Origin: Crinalium sp049646245
Lineage (GTDB): Bacteria > Cyanobacteriota > Cyanobacteriia > Cyanobacteriales > PCC-9333
Direction of reading: 5' to 3'
NCBI GenBank assembly: GCA_049646245.1
Contig: JBARVL010000331.1
Coordinates: 1-12,227, forward strand
Length of the DNA stretch: 12,227 nucleotides
Positions 1-6,128 of this stretch are shown piece by piece; the first letter of the stretch is position 1; each line of letters starts with the position of its first letter. The notes under the pieces were generated by a model, which worked only from the letters and a program-made list of their open reading frames with translations, was not told where the DNA came from and did not search any database. A program made the position numbers and the translations under genes.

Positions 1-1
1 G

Positions 2-955
2 CCGGATGGCAGAATGTTTCCGGTGACAGATAATTCAGAAACGATTGTAAATTGTTTAATTGAAACGGCTAAAGCAGTTGGAGTAAAAATTCGGACGGGG
101 ATACCTGTGATTTCAATTTTGCACCAACCCTCGGTTTCATCCACCGCGCCAACGGAAAAGGAATTTGAGATTAAGTTGAAGTCGGAAGAAATTTTAAGAT
201 GCGATCGCCTACTCCTTAGCACTGGTAGTAACCCTCAAGGGTATCGCTGGGCAAAAGATTTAGGTCATACGATTGAACCATCTGTTCCCTCTTTATTTAC
301 TTTTAATATTGACGACCCCCGTTTGCAAGATTTAGCTGGTGTCAGCGTCGAATCAGCGCGAGTGTTATTACCTGCTGCGAAACCTGTACTAGAACAAACT
401 GGTGCTTTGTTGATTACTCATTGGGGTTTAAGTGGTCCTGCTGCCCTGAAACTCTCCGCTTGGGGTGCGAGATTCTTACACGATCGCGATTATCAAACAC
501 CGTTAGTAATTAATTGGCTTCCCCAGTACAATCCAGAAAGTTTGCGATCTATGTTGCTGGCAGTTAAGTCACAGTTACCGCAACGCAATATTTCGGCTAA
601 TTGTCCAGTTCCTATCCCCCGCCGCCTTTGGCAAAGTTTGATTACGGCTGTTGGTATTGGTGCAGAAGATAGATGGGCTGGGTTATCAAATAAAACTTTA
701 AATCAACTGATCCAAGAACTAAATCAAGGTCAATTTTTGATTAAGGGTAAGGGAGTATTTAAGGAAGAATTTGTGACTTGTGGCGGGGTGAAGCTGAAGG
801 AAGTAGATTTCAAGACTATGGAAAGCCGTTGCTGTCCAGGGCTTTATTTTGCGGGAGAAATTTTAGATATTGATGGAGTTACCGGAGGATTTAACTTTCA
901 AAGTGCTTGGACAACAGCTTGGTTAGCGGGTCAAGCGATGGGTGTTGGTAATTAG
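2..955 (+). CDS. NAD(P)/FAD-dependent oxidoreductase, BaiN/HI0933 (RdsA) family, 5'-truncated by the window edge
   Basis: The frame is open from base 2 to a TAG stop, giving 317 residues, and continues upstream of the window; the ATG at 14 is internal (family members read D-G-R-x-F-P-V here). What is seen is the C-terminal three quarters of a HI0933-type flavoprotein. It has the 'LLLSTGSNPQG' strand after the FAD domain, the family segment 'LLITHWGLSGPAAL', and the closing FAD-contact segment 'GLYFAGEILDIDGVTGGFN' followed by 'QSAWTTAWLAGQAMG'. Family members are about 400-420 residues, so roughly 95 N-terminal residues with the GxGxxG dinucleotide fold lie outside. The family is thought to contain cytosolic flavin-dependent reductases, but the substrate here is unknown. 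The family call is secure; the function is not. The gene carries a HIP1 site at 201, as native cyanobacterial genes do. Confidence 0.9.
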   Translation, partial: PDGRMFPVTDNSETIVNCLIETAKAVGVKIRTGIPVISILHQPSVSSTAPTEKEFEIKLKSEEILRCDRLLLSTGSNPQGYRWAKDLGHTIEPSVPSLFTFNIDDPRLQDLAGVSVESARVLLPAAKPVLEQTGALLITHWGLSGPAALKLSAWGARFLHDRDYQTPLVINWLPQYNPESLRSMLLAVKSQLPQRNISANCPVPIPRRLWQSLITAVGIGAEDRWAGLSNKTLNQLIQELNQGQFLIKGKGVFKEEFVTCGGVKLKEVDFKTMESRCCPGLYFAGEILDIDGVTGGFNFQSAWTTAWLAGQAMGVGN

Positions 956-991
956 TGATTGGGCAGGGGTGATTCTGAATCTCGTCATCTC

Positions 992-1036
992 GTTCCCAGG
1001 TTCAACCTGGGAACAATATACAGGAGGCTCTGCCTC
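992..1036. repeat. Dispersed-type double-hairpin repeat unit upstream of lpxD
   Basis: A 9-bp perfect inverted repeat, GTTCCCAGG (992-1000) and CCTGGGAAC (1006-1014), encloses TTCAA. It is followed by a second small hairpin, GAGGC (1024-1028), TCT, GCCTC (1032-1036). Very similar 'GTTCCCAG...GGAGGCTCTGCCTC' units are, from memory, scattered in intergenic DNA of heterocystous cyanobacteria. It lies in the 132-nt gap between the flavoprotein gene and lpxD. It could form an RNA structure in the lpxD leader or simply be an inserted repeat; no T-run follows, so it is not a convincing terminator. Confidence 0.7.
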
Positions 1037-1087
1037 ACAATTAATTTAAGTTTTATATTTTTAAGGTGGAGCTACTTATATACCGCA

Positions 1088-2125
1088 ATGAAATTTAGTG
1101 AAATTGTACAAAAACTTGATCTTGCTGTTGCCAATAGTCTGACATCTCAACCAGATATTGATCCTGATATTTCAGGCGTAGCACCAATTGATATTGCTGA
1201 ATCAGGAACTATAAGCTATATAGAAGGCGGAAAATTTGCTTCTCTGGTGGGAAAAACATCTGCCAGTGCTTTAATTTTGCCCAAGGATGAGGCGTTACAA
1301 GCACAAGCTAGTGAACGCGGTATTGCTTGGGTAGTAGGATCAGATCCACGTTTGTTGTTTGCTAGTGCGATCGCACTTTTCTATCAACCTTTCCATCCAA
1401 CTCCAGAAATACACCCAACTGCGGTAATTCATCCTACTGCCGAAATCGGTAATGATGTTTACATTGGCGCTCATGTGGTGATTCAAGCAGGGGTTAAAAT
1501 TGGTAATAGCGTGTGTATTCACCCCAATGTAGTAATTTATCCAGATGTGCAAATAGGCGATCGCACTATCTTACACGCCAATTGCACTATCCACGAACGC
1601 ACGCAAATAGGCGTAGGTTGTGTGATTCATAGCGGTGCTGTTATTGGTGCTGAAGGTTTTGGTTTTGTACCCACACCTGAAGGTTGGTTCAAAATGGAGC
1701 AATCTGGCTACACTGTGTTAGAAGATGGGGTGGAAGTTGGTTGTAATAGTACTATTGATCGTCCATCTGTAGGAGATACGCGAGTTGGGCGTAATACAAA
1801 AATTGATAACTTAGTACATATTGGTCACGGATGCCAAATTGGACAAAACTGTGCCTTAGCTGGACAAGTTGGGATGGCGGGTGGTGTGAAAGTTGGCAAT
1901 CAAGTATTGTTGGCGGGGCAAGTTGGGATAGCGAATCAGGCATATATTGGAGATGGTGCGATCGCTACTGCTAAAGCTGGTATCCATAGTGACATTGAAC
2001 CTGGGGCAATAGTATCTGGCGTTCCTGCCATTCCCCACAAAGTATTTGTCAAGGCAGCCGCTATTTATAGTCGCCTGCCTGAAATTTATCAAACCCTCAG
2101 AAAATTGCAGCGAAATAGCCATTAA
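1088..2125 (+). CDS. lpxD: UDP-3-O-(3-hydroxyacyl)glucosamine N-acyltransferase LpxD
   Basis: This enzyme transfers a 3-hydroxyacyl chain from acyl-ACP to the 2-amino group of UDP-3-O-acylglucosamine, the third step of lipid A synthesis, in the cytosol. The 345-residue product matches family length. The N-terminal uridine-binding domain is residues 1-100 ('MKFSEIVQKLDL'). A left-handed beta helix of hexapeptide repeats runs from about 107 to 315 (IHPTAVIHPTAEIGND and onward). H247 in 'HIGHGCQIG' aligns with the catalytic histidine of E. coli LpxD. A C-terminal helix follows (320-345). I chose ATG 1088 because it begins the conserved N-terminus; the frame is open upstream to TTG 959, but that extension runs through a repeat. 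A GGTGGAG lies about 17 nt upstream, far for a ribosome site. HIP1 sites occur at 1367, 1557 and 1958. No other lpx gene is adjacent. Confidence 0.95.
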   Translation: MKFSEIVQKLDLAVANSLTSQPDIDPDISGVAPIDIAESGTISYIEGGKFASLVGKTSASALILPKDEALQAQASERGIAWVVGSDPRLLFASAIALFYQPFHPTPEIHPTAVIHPTAEIGNDVYIGAHVVIQAGVKIGNSVCIHPNVVIYPDVQIGDRTILHANCTIHERTQIGVGCVIHSGAVIGAEGFGFVPTPEGWFKMEQSGYTVLEDGVEVGCNSTIDRPSVGDTRVGRNTKIDNLVHIGHGCQIGQNCALAGQVGMAGGVKVGNQVLLAGQVGIANQAYIGDGAIATAKAGIHSDIEPGAIVSGVPAIPHKVFVKAAAIYSRLPEIYQTLRKLQRNSH

Positions 2126-2153
2126 CAATTAACAATTAACAATCACCAATTAC
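2126..2153. repeat. Heptamer tandem repeat (CAATTAA type)
   Basis: Four successive 7-nt units start right after the lpxD stop: CAATTAA, CAATTAA, CAATCAC, CAATTAC. Such short tandem heptamers are common in intergenic DNA of filamentous cyanobacteria. The array fills the 33-nt gap between two convergent genes, and no hairpin terminator is visible there. Confidence 0.75.
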
Positions 2154-2158
2154 CAAAA

Positions 2159-2965
2159 TTAATCTTCCTTGGGCATCCTCACATCTACAACTCCTTCCGA
2201 AGTAAGGAATACATTTCCACCTAGTCCCCGAATACGGCTAATGGCAATCCTGCGAGTGCGATCGTCAGGTGCATTTGTTAACACCATTAACCAAGCCTGT
2301 GCTTGCGCTTGTTTGCTGTTAGGATTACGGGCAATAAAATTAGCTGTTTTACGAGAGGCTGCTGCTACTTGCTGACTTTCCTGGTTGGGGAAAACACTTG
2401 CCCAATTTGCGGCTGTTTCAAAAGATTGCTTGGCTGCTTTGGGATTGCCTAAAAATAGTAGCTCATCAATTCCCTTTTGTCGCCAAATGTAATAAGCTTT
2501 GGGTGCTATTGCAGGAGAAAGTGACTTTAACCCTTGAGCCATCAATTTTACAGATTTTTCTGGTTGTGCCGCATATATAGAACTACTGGTAGATAGAAAA
2601 TAATAAGCATCTAAAAACTTGGGGTCGTGAGGTATAATTACTTCAAAATATTCTGGGCTAATACCATACCCGGTTACTTGACGAGCCGGATCATCACCAA
2701 AATATTGCAGGAAATTGAGTAAAGTCCAATCTGCTAGCAGATTATTAAAACCAAATGTAGGTAGTTTGCTGAGAACATTTAAATTTCTTTTGTCTAATTC
2801 TACTTGTTTGTTTAACTCGGCTGTTGAACCTAGAGCAGAACTATTTTTGATGGTTTTTAATTGAGATGACTGTAGGCTACTAACTGTCAAAATCGCTAAA
2901 CTGGCTACAAGGACAGTGGCAAGCGGTTGATAAAGTTGTTGACGAACCTGGGGAAGCTTAGACAT
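2159..2965 (-). CDS. Conserved cyanobacterial-type protein of unknown function, N-terminal anchor plus TPR-like helices
   Basis: This 268-residue product has no function I can name. Residues 12-32 (LYQPLATVLVASLAILTVSS) form one hydrophobic segment after a short basic N-terminus. That suggests a signal anchor or uncleaved signal peptide with the rest outside the cytosol. Residues 75-130 include 'LLADWTLLNFLQYFGDDPAR' and 'YFEVIIPHDPKFLDAYYFLS'. They and residues 130-215 look like paired helices of tetratricopeptide type (A-x-P-E-K-S-V-x-L-M; N-P-K-A-A-K-Q-S-F-E-x-A). The C-terminus is charged. The ATG at 2965 is supported by the signal-like N-terminus just after it; no strong ribosome site precedes it. 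A perfect TATAAT lies 23 nt upstream on the same strand. It is convergent with lpxD. A role as a periplasmic scaffold is only a guess. Confidence 0.85.
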   Translation of the reverse strand: MSKLPQVRQQLYQPLATVLVASLAILTVSSLQSSQLKTIKNSSALGSTAELNKQVELDKRNLNVLSKLPTFGFNNLLADWTLLNFLQYFGDDPARQVTGYGISPEYFEVIIPHDPKFLDAYYFLSTSSSIYAAQPEKSVKLMAQGLKSLSPAIAPKAYYIWRQKGIDELLFLGNPKAAKQSFETAANWASVFPNQESQQVAAASRKTANFIARNPNSKQAQAQAWLMVLTNAPDDRTRRIAISRIRGLGGNVFLTSEGVVDVRMPKED

Positions 2966-2987
2966 AACGCATACTATTAATCATAAA

Positions 2988-3016
2988 ATTATAATAAAGC
3001 GATCGCTTTTAGGAAA
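2988..3016 (-). promoter_or_regulatory. Putative promoter of the gene at 2159-2965
   Basis: Read on the minus strand, a perfect -10 box TATAAT occupies 2993-2988. A weak -35 (TTTCCT) lies 17 nt upstream at 3016-3011. Transcription would start near 2981, leaving a leader of about 16 nt before the ATG. A HIP1 octamer (2999-3006) sits between the boxes. This is motif spotting only. Confidence 0.35.
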
Positions 3017-3285
3017 TCATTGGGTAAGTTAAAAATAGTTAACCGGATGAGGGCTGAGGTGATGTTGTTACATAAATTTACCTAAACTAGATTCTATAGC
3101 TATTCTGATGATTTTTTTTACATTGAACTTCTTGGATATGGCAATATCAAGAATTTTTCATTTATAGGGGTATAATCTGACTAGGCAATGGTTTCATGGA
3201 TTAATTTTAGGTAATTAAGCCTGATATTAAACGGAAGAACCGAACTTGCTACGAAATTTTGGTAAATTAAATATAGCTTTTCCAC
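3017..3285. other. AT-rich intergenic DNA left of the mobile element
   Basis: No gene, RNA gene or clear repeat is visible in these 269 bases. The one notable motif is a perfect TATAAT on the + strand at 3171-3176. No good -35 lies 16-18 nt upstream, so it is at best a weak or activator-dependent promoter pointing toward the element and the glycan cluster. Low GC and poly-T tracts make such boxes likely by chance. Confidence 0.5.
3171..3176 (+). promoter_or_regulatory. Possible -10 box, candidate ancestral promoter of the glycan cluster
   Basis: TATAAT lies about 110 nt left of the mobile element and faces right. Without the element the transcript would have a leader of about 140 nt before the ATG at 5166. 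There is no matching -35 box, so support is weak. Confidence 0.25.
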
Positions 3286-3308
3286 AGAGGAACACGGGAA
3301 CGCGGGAG

Positions 3309-3329
3309 CCACGTATTTTCAAATCGTGG
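3309..3329 (+). repeat. Left-end subterminal hairpin of the IS element
   Basis: CCACG (3309-3313) pairs with CGTGG (3325-3329). T3314 is unpaired, ATTT (3315-3318) pairs with AAAT (3321-3324), and TC forms the loop. Y1 transposases of the IS200/IS605 family recognise just such hairpins with an extrahelical T as single-stranded DNA. The design is identical to the right-end hairpin although the bases differ. Confidence 0.8.
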
Positions 3330-3350
3330 AGGAAGCGGACACGGGCGAAT

Positions 3351-3527
3351 TTATTCGCAGTCAATATTTCTTGCCCAATTCTCAATCAATTCACTTGCAC
3401 TAATACCTTTTTGGGCTGACAGTAATTTTATCTTACTCCAAGCTGTAGGCGTTAAAAGCACAGTTCTTTTAGTCTTAACTTCATCATGTAAAACGGGTAC
3501 ATTACAACACCTTTTCTTAGTGTTCAT
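3351..3527 (-). CDS. Small ribbon-helix-helix-like DNA-binding protein, divergent from tnpB
   Basis: The 58-residue product has a basic N-terminus (MNTKKRCCNV). It continues into a fold-typical segment at residues 20-53: a strand K-R-T-V-L-L-T-P, then helix 'TAWSKIKLLSAQKG', a turn 'IS', and helix 'ASELIENWAR'. This is the CopG/Arc-like ribbon-helix-helix layout, a dimeric DNA-binding fold; I did not search a database. The frame is open upstream to 3620, but ATG 3527 is chosen because the extension would be Cys-rich and would overlap the start of tnpB. Promoter boxes lie just upstream at the right spacing. It is inside the element, head to head with tnpB. It probably represses its own and perhaps tnpB's transcription. 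An antitoxin role is possible, but no toxin gene is nearby. Confidence 0.7.
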   Translation of the reverse strand: MNTKKRCCNVPVLHDEVKTKRTVLLTPTAWSKIKLLSAQKGISASELIENWARNIDCE

Positions 3528-3533
3528 TATCAG

Positions 3534-3569
3534 ATGCGCGGTGTATACTGTGCATAATACGCATAAATA
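3534..3569. promoter_or_regulatory. Candidate operator between the RHH-like gene and tnpB
   Basis: ATGCG (3534-3538) and CGCAT (3560-3564) form a dyad. The palindrome GTATAC lies at 3543-3548. A 9-bp near-tandem repeat, GCATAATAC (3552-3560) and GCATAAATA (3561-3569), overlaps the -10 box of the RHH-like gene. RHH proteins bind short repeated half-sites, so this is the natural place for autoregulation. TATACT at 3544-3549 could be a -10 for tnpB, but its -35 is poor. Confidence 0.4.
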
Positions 3570-3582
3570 TTGTGGGTGGCAA
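3554..3582 (-). promoter_or_regulatory. Promoter of the small RHH-like gene
   Basis: On the minus strand, -35 TTGCCA (3582-3577) and -10 TATTAT (3559-3554) each match the consensus in five of six positions and are separated by exactly 17 nt. Transcription would start near 3546, about 20 nt before the ATG at 3527. This is the best sigma-70-type promoter in the window. Confidence 0.6.
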
Positions 3583-3585
3583 GCA

Positions 3586-5094
3586 GTGCAAGTTAGGTGG
3601 AACTTTAAGTTAAAACCCAATCAGATTCAGGCAATCAAAATGTCTGAGTGGTTGATAACCTTGAGAAAACACCGTAATTATGCTTTGCGTGAAAGAGAAA
3701 CTGGATTTAATACCAATAACCAAAATGCAGATACTCCTATTAGTTATGCTTGGGGTGCCTTCTGTGACAAGACATCAAAAATTGAGTATGGCGCAAGTTG
3801 TCCTCTAACTTGTCCCGTTCTAAAACATGGTGTTATTCCATCGGATTTATTCATAGCTCTGAAAAATAGTAAGGGTGTAGTTAAATGGGATAATCCTTCT
3901 GGGATACAGATGAAAGTAACGACACAGTTACGACAGAAATTTCCCAACTTTGGTGAGATTAATTCCGATGTTTTACAGCGTAATATTGCCAAACTAGATA
4001 CAGCGTTTAGCAATTTTTGGAAGAAGGGGAGAGGATATCCTAAGTATCTACGCAAGTTAGATAGTTTTGAGTACAAACCAGGTCAAGTTAAATTAATTAA
4101 CTTTGTAAATAGTTATGCAACTGTATATCTTCCTGGTATTGGCAACATCAAAATATTTAACAGCAGAGACTTAACCTTAATTAAAGAAATTAGAACCTGC
4201 ACTGTTAAACGTTGTGCCGATAATTGGTATATTTCGATGTTGGTAGAAATACCAGGGGAACTACCAGACAAAGCGCCAGAAATTAAATCAGTTGTCGGTA
4301 TTGATGTCGGTGTCAATAAGCTAGTTGCCTTGTCTGATGGTAGCTTTATCAAGAACATTAGAGTTACTACTAATCCTAGAACTGCTCGGCGGTTGGCGAT
4401 GCGTCAACGTGCAGCTAGTCGTAAAGTTGACGGTTCTAAGAACAAAACTAAGGCTTACCAAAAGTTAGCTAAGATACAGCATAAACTGTCTCAAAAACGG
4501 GACGGTTATAATTGGCAAGCTGCAAGTAAGATTGTTAAAACTGCCGATGCTGTTGGACGTGAAGACCTGAACATCAAAAATATGGTCAAACGTGCTAAGC
4601 CTAAAAACAACGGGAAAGGAGGCTATCTAAAAAATAAGGCATCTGCTAAGACTGGATTAAACAAGGTGATTCTTGATTGTGGTTGGGGTGATTTATTTAA
4701 TAAAATTGCATGGTTGGCTACCAAATCAGGTAAGCCAGTTATTGCGGTTGATCCAAAATATTCAAGCCAAGAATGCCCGAAATGTAAACATATTAATAAG
4801 TCTAACCGGAATGGTGAAAAGTTTATCTGCACTAACTGTGGATATACAGAACACGCTGACACAAAAGCATCAAGAACTGTAGTTAAAAAGGTTGGGTTAG
4901 TTTTCCCAAAAAAAATTAAGAGAACTCTACCGAGGGACTCTCGGAAAGTTACGCCTAGTAGGTATCAATCCATTCGGGTTGAGACTAGGAACCATGCCTA
5001 TGAGCAATTGAATACTCAATTAAGTTTGTTTGATTTAACTGATTATACAATTGCTGACAATCGGAAATCTAGAAAATATGGCAGAAATTTCTAG
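3586..5094 (+). CDS. tnpB: TnpB, RNA-guided endonuclease of an IS200/IS605 element (OrfB)
   Basis: TnpB proteins are omega-RNA-guided DNA nucleases that cut the emptied donor site and so help the element persist; they are the ancestors of Cas12. The product is 502 residues from GTG 3586 (M-Q-V-R-W-N-F-K-L-K-P). I prefer this start because related proteins begin at this point; there is no in-frame ATG before residue 19, and GTGs at 3520, 3541 and 3550 would add unconserved residues. The RuvC-like triad is complete: D240 in 'VGIDVGVNKLVALSDG', E326 in 'GREDLNIKNM' and D425 in 'HADTKASRTV'. A zinc finger, C397-x2-C400 and C415-x2-C418, lies between the last two. No frameshift is seen. The C-terminal tail (about 440-502) is low in recognisable motifs, and its DNA probably also forms the omega-RNA scaffold. 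Expression may be controlled by the divergent RHH-like protein. Confidence 0.93.
   Translation: MQVRWNFKLKPNQIQAIKMSEWLITLRKHRNYALRERETGFNTNNQNADTPISYAWGAFCDKTSKIEYGASCPLTCPVLKHGVIPSDLFIALKNSKGVVKWDNPSGIQMKVTTQLRQKFPNFGEINSDVLQRNIAKLDTAFSNFWKKGRGYPKYLRKLDSFEYKPGQVKLINFVNSYATVYLPGIGNIKIFNSRDLTLIKEIRTCTVKRCADNWYISMLVEIPGELPDKAPEIKSVVGIDVGVNKLVALSDGSFIKNIRVTTNPRTARRLAMRQRAASRKVDGSKNKTKAYQKLAKIQHKLSQKRDGYNWQAASKIVKTADAVGREDLNIKNMVKRAKPKNNGKGGYLKNKASAKTGLNKVILDCGWGDLFNKIAWLATKSGKPVIAVDPKYSSQECPKCKHINKSNRNGEKFICTNCGYTEHADTKASRTVVKKVGLVFPKKIKRTLPRDSRKVTPSRYQSIRVETRNHAYEQLNTQLSLFDLTDYTIADNRKSRKYGRNF
4930..4944 (+). other. Hairpin inside the 3' part of tnpB
   Basis: CCGAG (4930-4934) pairs perfectly with CTCGG (4940-4944) around GGACT, within codons of the poorly conserved TnpB tail. 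It may be a structural element of the omega-RNA; chance is the alternative. Confidence 0.3.
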
Positions 5095-5148
5095 AGAATC
5101 CCCGTCTCTTTAGAGCGGGGAGTGTCAATTGAGCTTACTGCTGTAAAA
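4960..5148 (+). ncRNA. Predicted TnpB omega-RNA (reRNA) scaffold and guide
   Basis: By analogy with ISDra2 and related TnpB systems, the 3' end of tnpB and the right end of the element should be transcribed as an RNA scaffold ending at the element tip (5128). The guide then comes from the flank, starting TTGAGCTTACTG at 5129. The right-end hairpin (5100-5120) would be its last stem. The 5' limit given here is arbitrary, since the scaffold length cannot be read from sequence alone; a further stem may lie at 4930-4944. Confidence 0.45.
5096..5128 (+). repeat. Right end of the IS element: guide, hairpin and cleavage site
   Basis: GAAT (5096-5099) directly abuts the hairpin. CCCCG (5100-5104) pairs with CGGGG (5116-5120), T5105 is unpaired, CTCT (5106-5109) pairs with AGAG (5112-5115), and TT is the loop. 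AGTG then leads to TCAA (5125-5128). GAAT and TCAA are the right-end guide and cleavage tetranucleotides described for IS608. The hairpin begins 5 nt after the tnpB stop. Confidence 0.85.
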
Positions 5149-5165
5149 ATATATGAGGTTAGATT

Positions 5166-6128
5166 ATGATCCCTGTTTTAGTAACAGGAATGAATTCAGT
5201 GACAGCTATTTCTATAGTCAAAGGATTACGACAACAAGCAGAATTATTATTACATATTGTTGGCACTGATACTAATCTTAAAAATGAAATAGCTGGATCT
5301 AGTTTTTGCGATCAATTTTATACAGTACCCAAAGCTGTTGAAGATAATTACATATCTCAGTTAGTAGATATTTGTGTCGCAGAAAATGTCAAAATTATTT
5401 TTCCAGTAGTTGATATTGAATTAGAAATAATAGCGACAAATATTGAAGTTTTCCGAAATCAGGGTATTCAAGTTTGGCTCTCTAATTTAGAAACTATACA
5501 AACTTGTAATAACAAATATCAAACCTATAAGTTTTTTTTAGATCATAAATTTGCTACCCCCCAAACTTGGCTACCGGAAGAAATAACAGGGCGCGAAGCA
5601 GATTTTCCATATCCTTTGATTGTCAAACCAATTGACGGGCGTAGTAGTATTGATGTTTTTTGTGTAGAAGATGTAGCAGCTTTACAACAAGCATTAAAAA
5701 AAGTAAATCAACCAATTATTCAAGAATATCTGGAAGGAAAAGAGTTTACTATTGATGTAGTAGCTGATGAGGATTCCCGTATTTTAGCAGTAGTTCCCCG
5801 TGAGCGGATTGAAATCAAAGCGGGAATTTCTTATAAAGGGCGGACTGTAAAAGACCAGCAATTAATTGAAAAAGCTACTGATATTGCTCAAAAATTGCAG
5901 ATTAAAGGTGCTTGTAACATTCAATGTCGAGTGAAAGATAATTTAGTAAAGTTTTTTGAAGTGAATCCGCGATTTTCTGGTACTTTACCATTAACAATTG
6001 CAGCAGGTGTAAATAGTCCGCTTTTGTTAGTAAAGTTAGCATTAGGTCAAAATTTAGAAAAAGAATATTTTGATTTTAAAGAAGGTTTGTACATGGCTAG
6101 ATATTGGCAGGAGGTATTTTATGAATGA
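5166..6128 (+). CDS. ATP-grasp domain ligase (carbamoyl-phosphate-synthase/PylC-like)
   Basis: ATP-grasp enzymes activate a carboxylate as acyl phosphate and join it to an amine or thiol. The 320-residue product has a Rossmann-like pre-ATP-grasp domain (residues 1-115, 'VLVTGMNSVTAISIVKGL'). The ATP-grasp fold follows (about 120-300), with K154 in 'PLIVKP', the Ser-rich loop 'GRSSIDV' (158-164), the adenine-binding region 'IIQEYLEGKEF' (184-194), and the metal/ATP residues E265, N267 and R269 in 'FEVNPRFSG'. GAGG 7 nt before the ATG supports the start. It is the first gene of an overlapping run and lies 37 nt from the IS right end; its last 8 nt overlap the methyltransferase gene. Next to amino-sugar genes it may add an amino acid or other acid to a sugar amine; the substrate is unknown. 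Confidence 0.85.
   Translation: MIPVLVTGMNSVTAISIVKGLRQQAELLLHIVGTDTNLKNEIAGSSFCDQFYTVPKAVEDNYISQLVDICVAENVKIIFPVVDIELEIIATNIEVFRNQGIQVWLSNLETIQTCNNKYQTYKFFLDHKFATPQTWLPEEITGREADFPYPLIVKPIDGRSSIDVFCVEDVAALQQALKKVNQPIIQEYLEGKEFTIDVVADEDSRILAVVPRERIEIKAGISYKGRTVKDQQLIEKATDIAQKLQIKGACNIQCRVKDNLVKFFEVNPRFSGTLPLTIAAGVNSPLLLVKLALGQNLEKEYFDFKEGLYMARYWQEVFYE

Larger units (their letters stand above)
3286..5128 (+). mobile_element. IS200/IS605-type element carrying tnpB and an RHH-like gene, no tnpA
   Basis: The element is defined by a left hairpin (3309-3329), an intact TnpB gene, and a right hairpin (5100-5120) with TCAA at 5125-5128. The two hairpins share one design: 5 bp, an unpaired T on the 5' arm, 4 bp, a 2-nt loop. 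At the right end GAAT (5096-5099) touches the hairpin foot, and TCAA follows 4 nt after it. These are the guide and cleavage tetranucleotides of IS608. The right boundary after 5128 is therefore fairly firm. The left boundary is uncertain by about 10 nt: GGAG (3305-3308) is the matching guide position, and CCAC at 3282-3285 is a possible cleavage site. No Y1 transposase gene is present, so movement would need TnpA from elsewhere. The element contains no HIP1 site. Confidence 0.85.

Noticed and set aside
959..1087. N-terminal extension of LpxD from TTG 959
   Set aside because: It translates through the intergenic repeat, and residue 44 of that frame is the conserved family start at ATG 1088.
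1340..2128. Minus-strand reading frames opposite lpxD
   Set aside because: They are antisense shadows of the hexapeptide repeats and have no protein features or ribosome sites.
2126..2153. CRISPR-like repeat array
   Set aside because: The units are contiguous heptamers with no spacers.
3345..3358. GCGAAT-TT-ATTCGC hairpin as terminator of the RHH-like gene
   Set aside because: It overlaps the stop codon, has a 2-nt loop and no T-run; chance or a minor role is more likely.
3351..3527. Toxin-antitoxin pair
   Set aside because: The RHH-like protein could be an antitoxin, but no toxin gene of any size is adjacent; a regulator of the element fits better.
3520..3585. Longer TnpB beginning at GTG 3520
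   Set aside because: It would overlap the start of the RHH-like gene and run through its promoter/operator; homologues begin near the M/V-Q-V-R-W-N-F segment.
3528..3620. Longer RHH-like protein from 3620 on the minus strand
   Set aside because: The added Cys-rich residues are antisense to the tnpB start and lie upstream of the good promoter.
3744..4862. Minus-strand reading frames opposite tnpB, including one that could stand in for tnpA
   Set aside because: None has the Y1 HUH motif or catalytic tyrosine context; they mirror conserved tnpB codons.
6070..6120. Methyltransferase start at ATG 6070
   Set aside because: AGGAGG sits 6 nt before ATG 6121, and the longer version lies inside the ATP-grasp gene.
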